This document shows positions 24,820-32,879 of a stretch of DNA of 46,403 nt, in pieces. Positions within the stretch are counted from its first letter, which is position 1; every line of letters starts with the position of its first letter. The DNA is from CAZKTF01 sp964555565 (GTDB lineage: Bacteria; Planctomycetota; JAJSAM01; JAKLKS01), in NCBI GenBank assembly GCA_964555565.1, contig CAZKTF010000003.1, positions 1 through 46,403 of the forward strand, read 5' to 3'. The translations under genes were made by a program, and so were the position numbers. The notes under the pieces are model-generated. The model did not search any database and was not told where the DNA came from. It worked only from the letters and a program-made list of their open reading frames with translations.

Positions 24820-24849
24820 CGACCGGGCAACCTGCCGGCTCCCGGGTGT

Positions 24850-25988
24850 CTACCGGGCCTTCGCGCTGACCGTCACCAGCTCGTAGAGGACGGGGCCTTC
24901 CACCCTCGGGGCGCGCACGATGTGGAAGGGGTAGGTGACGACCTGGGGGACGGGGAACCAGCCGGGCTGGGCCTCGAGGATCAGGGCCATGGCACCCCCC
25001 GGCGAGGGGTAGGGGGCGCCCAGCACCGTGGCGGGGGTGACCTGGAGGAATCTCACGATGTAGCCGCCCGTGGGGCGCGCCCCGAGCCAGACCCCGAGGA
25101 CCATCTCCGTGGAGAAGTCCACCGCGGGGGGCGACCCGGACCCGGCGTGCTGCTGCCAGAGCGCGGCCCAGGCGGCTTGGTCGCGCACCACCTCGAACCG
25201 GAAGGAGGTGATCCCCGACTGGTCACCCTGGGCGATGGTGCTGAACCCGCCGGGGACCGGGGGCGGGCCGGGGCCCCCTCCGCCCCCGCCTCCCGGGGGA
25301 GGTCGCGGCGGGGGGACCCCGACGTGGACCCACTGCGCCGCGCCCTTCGCCGTGAAGTCCACCGTCGCCCCGTAGATCTCTTCCCCCGCCGTCAGCTCGA
25401 CCAGCACCCCGCCCGGGCCCGCCGCCAGGAGCGCCCCGGCGTCCACGCCCCGCGCCGTCANNNNNNNNNNNNNNNNNNNNNNNNNNNNNNNNNNNNNNNN
25501 NNNNNNNNNNNNNNNNNNNNNNNNNNNNNNNNNNNNNNNNNNNNNNNNNNNNNNNNNNNNACCCCGCCCGGGCCCGCCGCCAGGAGCGCCCCGGCGTCCA
25601 CGCCCCGCGCCGTCACCGTGAACCGCCCGTTGAGCGGGTCGAGGCGCACCGAGACCCGGCCGTCGCCCCCGTAGGCTCCACGGACCTCGAACCGCCACCC
25701 CGTCCGCGTCTCCCGATACCGGGGCACGCCCTCCCAGGGCGGGCCGTCGAGGAGGACCAGGGGTCCCAACGCCACCCGGAACGGATCGGTCCGGGGGTCG
25801 AAGGAGGCCAGCCCGGGGCCCGCGAGGAGGTCTCCGGCGAGGACCACCCGCGCCCCGTCGGCCGCGTCCCTCGGGAACCGCACCCGCGCCCCGAGCACCG
25901 CGAGGTCCCCCGCGGGGGCCGCCGGGGACGGCGCCCCCGGGAGGAGGACGCCCGCGAGGGCGAGGGTCATGCCGAGGGTCGTGCGCAT
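24850..25988 (-). CDS. Exported protein with PrcB-type C-terminal domain, interrupted by an assembly gap
   Basis: The N-terminal part (from ATG 25988) has a signal peptide (LGMTLALAGVLLPGAPSPAA) and a beta-rich domain. The C-terminal part (to 24850) is a PrcB-like domain (WAALWQQHAG, VDFSTEMVLGVWLG, RPTGGYIVRFL), preceded by a Gly/Pro linker. A 100-N gap plus a 55-bp duplicated flank separates the halves. Removing those 155 bases puts the halves in the same frame and yields one protein of 327 residues. PrcB in Treponema is part of a protease complex; no protease partner is adjacent here, so a role is not assigned. Confidence 0.82.
25406..25615. repeat. Exact 55-bp duplication flanking the N gap
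   Basis: Bases 25406-25460 and 25561-25615 are identical over 55 bp, directly abutting the N run on both sides. The most likely cause is two contigs that share a k-mer-length end and were joined with a nominal 100-N spacer instead of being merged. It is not a biological repeat. Confidence 0.9.
25461..25560. other. Assembly gap (100 N)
   Basis: A run of exactly 100 undetermined bases, a standard spacer length in scaffolding. Coding continuity across it (see the PrcB-like gene) suggests that no sequence is really missing. Confidence 0.97.
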
Positions 25989-26141
25989 GTCGGGTCGAGG
26001 ACCTCCTGGACGGATTCCCGCTCTACCGGCCTGATGCGCAACTCCCGTGCCCCGCCGATCGAGGACCTCTCCGCCTCGAAGATCGGTCGATCGGTAGCGC
26101 GGTAACCGGTCGCGCCGTGACGTGCCCGGGAAGCCGGGAGA

Positions 26142-26663
26142 CTACTTCTTCTCCTTCTCCCGTTCCTCCGCCGCCCGCCGGGCCCGCTCCTCCTCCGCTT
26201 CGGCGGCGCGGCGCTTCTCGTCGGCCTCCTTCTCCCCCGCCTCGGCGGCGACCTTCCGGCGCACCGCCTCGAGTTCCTCGAGGTGGGCGCGCGTCTTCTG
26301 CATCTCCCGCTCGATGGCCTCGAGCTTCCCGCGGCGGTCCATCGCGCCGGTGTGCTTCGGCTCCTTCTCGAGCGCGCCCCCCTTCTCGCGCGCGCCCCCC
26401 TTCTCCTTGAAGGCCATCTCCAGCCTCTCCACGCGCTCCATGAACCGCTGGAGCGCCATCCGGACCTCCTGGAGCTGGCCCTCCTGGCGCTCCCAGCCGG
26501 CGTGGAGTTCACGCATCATCCCCTCGACCTCGTTCATGGCGCGGGTCGGGGGGGACGAGGGAGACGGGGGCGCCGCTGGCGGCGGGGACTGGCAGCCGGC
26601 CAGCAGCGGGAAGAGCCCGGCGAGGAGGAACGCTCCCGGGACGACGGCGGGGACTCGGACCAT
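26142..26663 (-). CDS. Coiled-coil lipoprotein
   Basis: This 173-residue protein starts at the ATG at 26663. The N-terminus is a lipoprotein signal with lipobox LLAGC (about 20-24). A Pro/Ser-rich linker leads into a long amphipathic helix with heptad-like Glu/Arg/Leu patterning (MRELHAGWERQEGQLQEVR) and an extremely charged tail ending in Lys/Glu. It is probably anchored in the envelope and elongated, but I recognise no family. A much longer reading frame upstream of this ATG has no coding character. Confidence 0.72.
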   Translation of the reverse strand: MVRVPAVVPGAFLLAGLFPLLAGCQSPPPAAPPSPSSPPTRAMNEVEGMMRELHAGWERQEGQLQEVRMALQRFMERVERLEMAFKEKGGAREKGGALEKEPKHTGAMDRRGKLEAIEREMQKTRAHLEELEAVRRKVAAEAGEKEADEKRRAAEAEEERARRAAEEREKEKK

Positions 26664-26966
26664 GGCTTCACCCTCCTTCGGGGCCCCGCAGAGGGGCCCG
26701 GACCCGGCCATTCTACACACCTCCGGCGAGCCGCGCCGTCGATTCCATAACACGTTTCCGGGCATTGTCTTAGGGCCTCGGAGAAGGTCCGCTGCGGGCT
26801 CCGTTCCCCGCCGGAATCTCCCGCCCGCCCCCGGGTCCCGCGCGGGAGCCGGGGGAGTGGTAGGGTACCGTCGGCGGATGGCGGGATGGGGCCGGGCGGC
26901 GTTGGGCGCGCGACCCCCTCCTTCGTCGGCGGGGGGAAGACGGTTGCCGGCGCCAGGGAGGTGGGC
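26664..26966. other. Intergenic region between divergent genes
   Basis: These 303 bases separate the lipoprotein gene from the first response regulator, which are transcribed away from each other, so promoters for both should lie here. AGGGAGGTGGG just before the regulator's ATG is a good ribosome binding site. I see no further gene or clear repeat. Confidence 0.5.
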
Positions 26967-27413
26967 ATGGCGATCACGCTGGAGTACCGACGCGGTTCCG
27001 TCCTCGTGGCCGACGACGACGTGGGCCTTCTGACCGCCGCGAGCCGGGCCCTCGAGGACGCCGGGTACCAGGTCACGGCCGTCGCGAACGGGAAGGACGC
27101 GATGATGGCCGTGGACGTCGCGAACCTGGCCCACAAGCCCTTCGACGTCCTCCTCCTGGACATCCTCATGCCCGGGGCCTCGGGCTGGGAGGTCCTGGAG
27201 CGGTGCCGGTCGAAGCGCCCCTCTGGTACCCGGCCCCCCCGGGTCATCTTCATGACCGGGCTCACCGCGGAACTGGACCTCGACCGCCTCAGGCGGGAGG
27301 GGGCCGACGGGATGCTCATGAAGCCCGTGACCCCGAGGACCCTCGTGGCCGAGGTGCGACGGGCGGTCCTCCGTGCCCGGGCGGGCACCCCGGCCGCCGC
27401 CTCCAGCCGGTAG
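26967..27413 (+). CDS. Receiver-only response regulator
   Basis: This 148-residue CheY-like receiver starts at an ATG after AGGGAGGTGGG. The acidic pocket is ADDD (15-18), the phosphoacceptor is D65 (LLLDILMPGASGWEVL), the conserved Thr is T97 (FMTG) and the conserved Lys is K119 (LMKPV). No output domain follows. An insertion-like VANLAHKPFD precedes the phosphorylation site. It closely resembles the regulator at 28064, so the two are probably paralogues. No partner histidine kinase is encoded within the window. Confidence 0.92.
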   Translation: MAITLEYRRGSVLVADDDVGLLTAASRALEDAGYQVTAVANGKDAMMAVDVANLAHKPFDVLLLDILMPGASGWEVLERCRSKRPSGTRPPRVIFMTGLTAELDLDRLRREGADGMLMKPVTPRTLVAEVRRAVLRARAGTPAAASSR

Positions 27414-27506
27414 GCGTCGGAAGCCCCGGCAGGGCCGGTACCGACGGCCGTCAATCACACCGACGGCCGGGACTTCCATCCTCCGCCCCGGACGCTAGGA
27501 TCCGGG

Positions 27507-27534
27507 CGGTCCGGGGAGCGAACTCCCCGGACCG
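27507..27534 (+). terminator. 11-bp GC hairpin between two response regulator genes
   Basis: CGGTCCGGGGA (27507-27517) pairs perfectly with TCCCCGGACCG (27524-27534) around the 6-base loop GCGAAC. It lies 28 bases upstream of the second regulator's ATG. No T-run follows, so termination may be factor-assisted; a protein-binding palindrome is also possible. Confidence 0.5.
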
Positions 27535-27562
27535 AAGGCGGGTCGGGACACTCGGGGGGGGC

Positions 27563-27961
27563 ATGGCAAAGCCGAAGCGGATCCTCATCGTGGACGACGA
27601 CGAGCTGGCGAGGGACATCTACCGCAGCGTCCTGGAGCCCGAGGGCTACGAGGTGGTGGAGGCCCCCGACGGGAAGAGGGGAGTGGACCTGTTCCGCAAG
27701 GGGGGGATCGCGCTCGCCCTCGTGGACCTCCACATGCCCGGGATGGACGGGGTGGCGACGATCCGCGCCATGGACCCGAAGAAGGCGAAGGTCCCCGTCA
27801 TCGCCATCTCGGGGACGGCGGGCGGCGGCGAGCACGACCCCCTGAAGGACGCCCTCGCCGCGGGGGCCGCGGCGGCGATCGAGAAGGGCTTCGACCACAC
27901 GAAGCTCCTCGCCCGGGTGCGGGAGCTGACCTCCGACGAGCCGGGGAAGGGCCGGCAGTAG
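27563..27961 (+). CDS. Receiver-only response regulator
   Basis: This 132-residue CheY-like protein has its acidic pocket at DDDE (11-14) and its phosphoacceptor at D55 (ALVDLHMPGMDG). The usual Lys-Pro motif is replaced by IEKGFDHT, with K108 in the likely position, and the Ser/Thr switch is in AISGTAGG. Only a receiver is present. It starts at the ATG after a GGGGGGG run. Its partner is unknown. Confidence 0.92.
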   Translation: MAKPKRILIVDDDELARDIYRSVLEPEGYEVVEAPDGKRGVDLFRKGGIALALVDLHMPGMDGVATIRAMDPKKAKVPVIAISGTAGGGEHDPLKDALAAGAAAAIEKGFDHTKLLARVRELTSDEPGKGRQ

Positions 27962-28063
27962 CCCCGCGACCCCTCCCCCGGATTCGTAGCCCCCTCCTTC
28001 CGACACGGCCCCGGGGCGAGTGGTAAGTTCCCACGGAACCGGGCGGATCCGGGGGGGCCCGTC

Positions 28064-28513
28064 ATGCAAAGAGACGAAGGAAGCGCTCGAAGGATCACGA
28101 TTCTCCTGGCCGAAGACGAGGCGGAATACCGCCGCCTGGCCACCATGGTGCTGAGAAGCGCCGGGTACGACGTGACCCCGGTCGAGGACGGGCAGAACGC
28201 CATCCTCGCCATCGAGGTCGCCGCCGTGGCGCGGCGCCCCTACGACCTCCTCCTCCTCGACATCGTGATGCCCGGCGCCTCCGGCTGGGACGTGCTCCGC
28301 CACGCCCGGGCCCGCACCCCGCTGGGGTCGGTCCCCCCTCGGGTCCTCCTCGTCACCGGCTACGAGGCCGAGTACGACCTCGAGAAGATGCGCCGCGAGG
28401 GGGCCATGGGGATCGTGCTCAAGCCCACGACCGGCCCCGGTCTCGTGGAGGAGGTCGAGCGCGTGCTCGCCCTGCCTCCCCCCGAGGCCCACGAGGCCCC
28501 CGCGGCGGGGTAA
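28064..28513 (+). CDS. Receiver-only response regulator
   Basis: This 149-residue receiver has the acidic pocket AEDE (16-19), phosphoacceptor D66 (LLLDIVMPGASGWDVL), T98 (LVTG) and K120 (LKPT). It matches the regulator at 26967 in length, in the MPGASGW block and in the AI/VD-EVA helix, which suggests duplication. The C-terminal tail is Pro/Ala-rich with no output domain. It converges on the HEAT-repeat gene. Confidence 0.92.
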   Translation: MQRDEGSARRITILLAEDEAEYRRLATMVLRSAGYDVTPVEDGQNAILAIEVAAVARRPYDLLLLDIVMPGASGWDVLRHARARTPLGSVPPRVLLVTGYEAEYDLEKMRREGAMGIVLKPTTGPGLVEEVERVLALPPPEAHEAPAAG

Positions 28514-28556
28514 GGCGCGCCTCCACTCCGCCGGTCTCCCGGGGTGGCTCCGGTCG

Positions 28557-30923
28557 TCACAAGTCCTCCACCCACTTGGACTTCTCGCGGACCACGTTGA
28601 CGATCATCCGGAACATGGAGTAGTCCGGGGCCATCTCCTTCATCGTCGCCTCGTTCACCTGCCCCGCGAACCCCCCGCGCGCCAGGATCTTCCGGATCTG
28701 GTCGAGGGAGAGGCCCAGGTTGTCCGCCGCGAAGACCATCCGCGCGCGCGGCGTGGACGCCTTCTGCATCCCCTCCTCCTGGAGGTAGAAGTGGCTGATG
28801 GAGTGCTGCACCTTCCCGAGCCCCCACCGGAAGGTCACGGCCATGGGCGAGCACCCGTAGCGCTGGCGCATGGCGGCGCTGTCCACGATCACCTCGCACC
28901 GTTCGGGGTATTCGACCACGAGCGGGAGGGCCTGGATCTCGAGCCACCACATGAGCGCCGGCACCCCCTCGAACACCCCCTCCGTGAAGGGGTGGCCCGG
29001 GAGCCCCTCCTCCACCACCACCACGTCGTTGCCCGTGTTGGCCCCCGCGAACTGCTTCAGGGTCCCGGGGAAGCAGAGCTGGACCGCCTTGTTGAGCGCC
29101 CAGTCCGTGGCCATGAGGTACCCCCCCACGTTCACGAACCACTGGAGCCGTTCCGCGCTGTCCTTGTCGAGGTTCCCCTCGCAGTTCACGAGGACGACCT
29201 GGTTCGGGTTGAGCCCCGCGGTCTTCACCTGCTGGGCCCTGAGGAGGGTGTGGGGGATCGAGAGGTGGTCGAGGACCTTCTCCACGTGGTCCCAGGCCCC
29301 CGTGACGACCAGGATGCGGGCCTTCTGGAGGATCTCCACCCCGTACTTGCGGACCTCGTGGGCGTAGCGGGGCGTCTCCGCCTCCTTCTTCCTCGCCTCC
29401 GGCGGCAGGCGGCTCTTCTTGAAGATCTCCATCCCGGCGCCGTGGCCGGCCCACCACTCCCGCCAGGCCTTCGGGTCGGGTGAGAGCCGCTCGCGCGTGA
29501 GGATCTGGAGGTTGGCCAGGCAGACCCCCTTGACCACGGGGTCGCGGTCCTCCAGCCCGTCGGCCAGCAGCGGGATTGCCGCGGCGGCGCGGAGCCTGCC
29601 CATGGCCTCGAAGGCCGCGCCCCGGATCCTCCAGTCCTTGTGGACCCGGAGCGGCTCCAGGAGCGGGAGGTCGGAGGCCACCCCGAGGGTCCCCACCGTC
29701 GCCACCGCCGCGCTGGCCACGCGCCAGGACCGGTCCTGCCCCAGGCGGGCGAGGAGGGGGATGGCGGCGGGGTCCATGGCGTCGGCCATCTCCACCACCG
29801 CCTGGAGCCGGACCTCGTCGTCCCCGTCGCCGGCCAGCCCCGTCGCGACCTCCCGGAACTCCGCGGCCGCGAGGAGGCGCGCCAGCGCGGTCACGGCCTC
29901 GCGACGGGCGAAGGGGCCCGCCGAGGGGTCCGACAGGAGGGCACGCAGGGCGGGGGCGGCCGCCGGGTCCCGCAGCAGCCCGAGGGCCCGCGCCGCTTCG
30001 GAGCGGACCCGCTCCGACCTGTGGGCCAGCAGCGCCTCCAGCTCCGCCGGCGCCGCGCGGCAACCCACCCGGCCCGCGAGCCGCGCGAGCCGGCGCGCCG
30101 CGACGGCGGCGGCGGGGGCCCTGGCGAGCGCGGGGCGGATCGCCTCTGCCACCGCGGCGGCGTCCATGGAGGCGAGGCCCCGCGCGATCCTCTCCGGGGC
30201 GTAGCCGTCCTCGTCCGGCTGCCGGAGGACCTCCTGCACGAGGAGCGCGCGGGCGCGCGGGGAGTCGATCCCCCCCAGGCCCTCCAGCACGGCGGCGTAG
30301 GCGAGGAAGTACTTGCGCTCCGCGCGCAGCGCCAGGGCCGCCTCCAGGAGGGAGAGCGCCTGCTCCCGCGCGGCGGGCTCGCGCCCGAGCCGCCCCACGG
30401 CCCGGACGGCGGCCGCGACGACCTCCGGCGACCTGTGCTGGAGGAAGGGGTGGAACTTCTCGAGGGCGGTGGCCCCGCCGACCCTCCCGGCGGCCTCGAC
30501 GGCCCGGGCCTTCGGCTCCTCGTCGCGCACGGAACGCGCCACCGCGAGGAGGTCCGCCGCGGCCTCCCCCGCGTCCAGGCCGCGGAGCGCCTCCACCGCC
30601 GCGTCGCGGACCCACCGGATCTCGCCCTCCACGGCGAGCCGCACGAGCGCGTCCCGTCCCCCCTTCGGGGCCACCTTCACGACGGTCTTCACGGCGCGGA
30701 TCGCCACCTCCCAGTCCTCGTCGGACAGGGTGCGGATCGCGAGCGCCTCCGCCCGGGTGCCGGGCCCCGCGGCCTCCAGCTTCTCGAGCCCCTCGATGCG
30801 CGACTTCCACACCCCGCTCTGGAGGAGCTTCTCGGCCTCGGCGAGGCCGGCGTCCTCGCCGGCCGCGGGTGCGGGCGCGAGGAGGGCCGCGGCGAGGGCG
30901 AGCGCGGGGACCGCGGACCGCAT
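28557..30923 (-). CDS. Exported HEAT-repeat protein with a C-terminal DUF4159-like domain
   Basis: This 788-residue protein has a signal peptide (ALALAAALLAPAPAAG) and then HEAT-type helical repeats over about 25-490 (for example EIRWVRDAAVEALRGL, SERVRSEAARALGLLRDP, DDEVRLQAVVEMADAM). A C-terminal alpha/beta domain (about 530-780) shows ILVVTGAWDHVEKVLDHL, VVLVNCEGNLDKDS, VGGYLMATDW and WGLGKVQHSISHFY, resembling DUF4159 or class-I amidotransferase-like folds without an evident catalytic Cys. A scaffold or binding role outside the cytoplasm is likely. It lies 45 bases after the sulfatase-like gene, on the same strand. Confidence 0.85.
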   Translation of the reverse strand: MRSAVPALALAAALLAPAPAAGEDAGLAEAEKLLQSGVWKSRIEGLEKLEAAGPGTRAEALAIRTLSDEDWEVAIRAVKTVVKVAPKGGRDALVRLAVEGEIRWVRDAAVEALRGLDAGEAAADLLAVARSVRDEEPKARAVEAAGRVGGATALEKFHPFLQHRSPEVVAAAVRAVGRLGREPAAREQALSLLEAALALRAERKYFLAYAAVLEGLGGIDSPRARALLVQEVLRQPDEDGYAPERIARGLASMDAAAVAEAIRPALARAPAAAVAARRLARLAGRVGCRAAPAELEALLAHRSERVRSEAARALGLLRDPAAAPALRALLSDPSAGPFARREAVTALARLLAAAEFREVATGLAGDGDDEVRLQAVVEMADAMDPAAIPLLARLGQDRSWRVASAAVATVGTLGVASDLPLLEPLRVHKDWRIRGAAFEAMGRLRAAAAIPLLADGLEDRDPVVKGVCLANLQILTRERLSPDPKAWREWWAGHGAGMEIFKKSRLPPEARKKEAETPRYAHEVRKYGVEILQKARILVVTGAWDHVEKVLDHLSIPHTLLRAQQVKTAGLNPNQVVLVNCEGNLDKDSAERLQWFVNVGGYLMATDWALNKAVQLCFPGTLKQFAGANTGNDVVVVEEGLPGHPFTEGVFEGVPALMWWLEIQALPLVVEYPERCEVIVDSAAMRQRYGCSPMAVTFRWGLGKVQHSISHFYLQEEGMQKASTPRARMVFAADNLGLSLDQIRKILARGGFAGQVNEATMKEMAPDYSMFRMIVNVVREKSKWVEDL

Positions 30924-30968
30924 CCGGGGGATCCTACACCCGCCCGGACCGCCGCCCCCGCCCGGGGC

Positions 30969-32855
30969 CTACTTCCCTCCCCCCACGTACCCCAGGGCCC
31001 GGAGGGCGTCCATCGCCGGCCCGGACAGCGTGCTCCAGGGCGGCTGGGGCCCCTCCTTGGAGAGCCGAATCGACTCCTCCACCATCTGCCGGAGGCCGGC
31101 CTCCCGCGGGTCCCCCGTCCCGGCGAGGTCCCGCGTCTCCCCGGGGTCCTTCCCGAGGTCGTACATCCGGGCGGAGCGCTTCTCCCCGCGCTCCCCGAGG
31201 ACGAGTTTCGCCCCCTCCGCCAGAGCCCCCCGGAGCGTCGTGGACCCCTGCTCGAGCAGGCCGGTCCAGGGCCTCCCGGCCTCCGGCCGCCCTTCCATCA
31301 GGGGAAGGAGGCTCCTCCCGTCGAAGGCGGCGTCGGTGGCGAGGCCCGAGAGGTCGAGGAGCGTCGGGAGGACGTCCTCGATCCGGACCGGCTCCGCGAC
31401 GCGCCTCCCCCGCCCGCGCCCCCCCGGGTCGCGGAGGACGAGCGGGACCCGGACGACCTCCTCGAACAGGGAGTGCTGGTGGACCCAGGCCCCGTGCTCG
31501 TGGAACTCCTCCCCGTGGTCCGCGAGGAAGGCCACGACGGTGCGGTCGAGGAGTCCCCGCGCCCGGAGACCGTCCACGAGGAGGCCGAAGGCCGCGTCCG
31601 CCTCGCGGACCTCGTCGTCGTAGTTGGCCAGCGCGTCCCGGACCTCCTCCGGCGCGTGGGCGGGCGCCTCGTCGAAGGGCACGACCCGGTACATCTCGAA
31701 GCCCCCGCTCGGGCGGCGGCCCGGCGTGGAGGGACGGGCGGGGGCGTAGGGGGCGTGGGGCTCGACCCAGTGCAGGCAGGCGCACCAGGGGTCCTGCCCC
31801 ACCCCGTCCACCCACCCGAGGAACCGGGCCGCCAGCTCATCGGCCCGCCGGTGCCAGGGGGAGTGGCGGGGGGCATCGTCCCCCCGCAGCGCCCGGAGCC
31901 TCGCCTCCAGGTCCACCAGCGTGAGCCAGGGGACCGAGCCGCGCAGGTCCCCGGCCTCCGGGACGAGGAGGAGCCCGTCCACGCCCCGCCCGAACCCGAA
32001 GTCCGGGCAGACGAACTCGCTGGCCGAGAGGAGCGCCGTCCGGTACCCGACGGCGCGGAAGAAGGAGGGCAGCGCGGGGCACCGCGGGGGGACGGAGAAC
32101 GTCATCGTGACGACCCCGTGCCTCTCCGGGCGGAGTCCGGTGAACAGCGAGACGGCGGCCGGGAGCGTCCAGGGACTGGAGGTCCGGGCCTGGAGGAACG
32201 CGGTCCCCTCCCGGGCGAAGGCGTCCAGGCGGGGCGTGAGCCCTTCCGGGCCCCCGCAGGCCCCGACGCGGTCGGTCCGCAGGGTGTCCACGAGGACCAC
32301 GAGGACGTTCCGGCGCGGGGTCCCCCCGCGGGAGACCACGCCGGGGGGGAAGAGGTCCGGCAGGGGGGCGGCGGGGAGGAGCGAGGCGAGCCCGGCGGCC
32401 GCCGCCGGGAGGAGGAGGACGGCCGCCGTCGCCAACGGGCGCAGCGCGAGCGGGTCCCGGCCGCGGCGGCGGAGGGCGCGCCAGGACGCGAACGCGGCGA
32501 CCCCGAGGGCGAGCGCGACCCCGGCCTTGATCGCGGCCCCGGCGCCGCCCGACTCCCAGGACTGCATCCCCGAGAACCGGAGGAAGGACCCCAGCGTCGC
32601 CGCCGCGAGCGCGAGCGCGGTGGCGAGGCGCGCGGCCGGGGGGGACGCCCGCCGGAGGGCCGCCGCGCAGCCGCCGAGGAAGCCCAGGGCCGTGAGGACC
32701 CCGGCCCAGGCGGGCACGAGGAGCGCGAAGTCGGCGGGGGTGAAGGGGCGGGGCCCGGCCAGGGCCATCCGCACGCCGTCGGCGATCCCCGCCCAGGCCC
32801 CGAGCGCGGCCCCGGCGAGCGTCGCCCCCGCGATGGTCCTGCCGGCGGTCCCCAC
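30969..32855 (-). CDS. Membrane sulfatase-fold hydrolase
   Basis: This 628-residue protein has about five hydrophobic segments within 1-165, then an alkaline-phosphatase/sulfatase-type domain. Metal-site residues appear in VLVVLVDTLRTD (D190) and FLADHGEEFHEHG (443-455). At the nucleophile region it has TSSPWTLPAAVSLFTG (225-240) instead of the C/S-x-P-x-R needed for formylglycine. Its chemistry may therefore be that of a phosphoryl- or phosphoethanolamine-type transferase or hydrolase, with Thr or Ser as nucleophile. It lies 24 bases after the first kinase-TPR gene and is probably co-transcribed. Confidence 0.87.
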   Translation of the reverse strand: MGTAGRTIAGATLAGAALGAWAGIADGVRMALAGPRPFTPADFALLVPAWAGVLTALGFLGGCAAALRRASPPAARLATALALAAATLGSFLRFSGMQSWESGGAGAAIKAGVALALGVAAFASWRALRRRGRDPLALRPLATAAVLLLPAAAAGLASLLPAAPLPDLFPPGVVSRGGTPRRNVLVVLVDTLRTDRVGACGGPEGLTPRLDAFAREGTAFLQARTSSPWTLPAAVSLFTGLRPERHGVVTMTFSVPPRCPALPSFFRAVGYRTALLSASEFVCPDFGFGRGVDGLLLVPEAGDLRGSVPWLTLVDLEARLRALRGDDAPRHSPWHRRADELAARFLGWVDGVGQDPWCACLHWVEPHAPYAPARPSTPGRRPSGGFEMYRVVPFDEAPAHAPEEVRDALANYDDEVREADAAFGLLVDGLRARGLLDRTVVAFLADHGEEFHEHGAWVHQHSLFEEVVRVPLVLRDPGGRGRGRRVAEPVRIEDVLPTLLDLSGLATDAAFDGRSLLPLMEGRPEAGRPWTGLLEQGSTTLRGALAEGAKLVLGERGEKRSARMYDLGKDPGETRDLAGTGDPREAGLRQMVEESIRLSKEGPQPPWSTLSGPAMDALRALGYVGGGK

Positions 32856-32879
32856 GGTCCTCCCGGCTGCCGGAGTCCG

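Noticed and set aside
26142..27479. Extended 445-codon version of the lipoprotein gene
   Set aside because: The upstream part is antisense to a clear response regulator, and the lipoprotein signal begins at the internal ATG at 26663.
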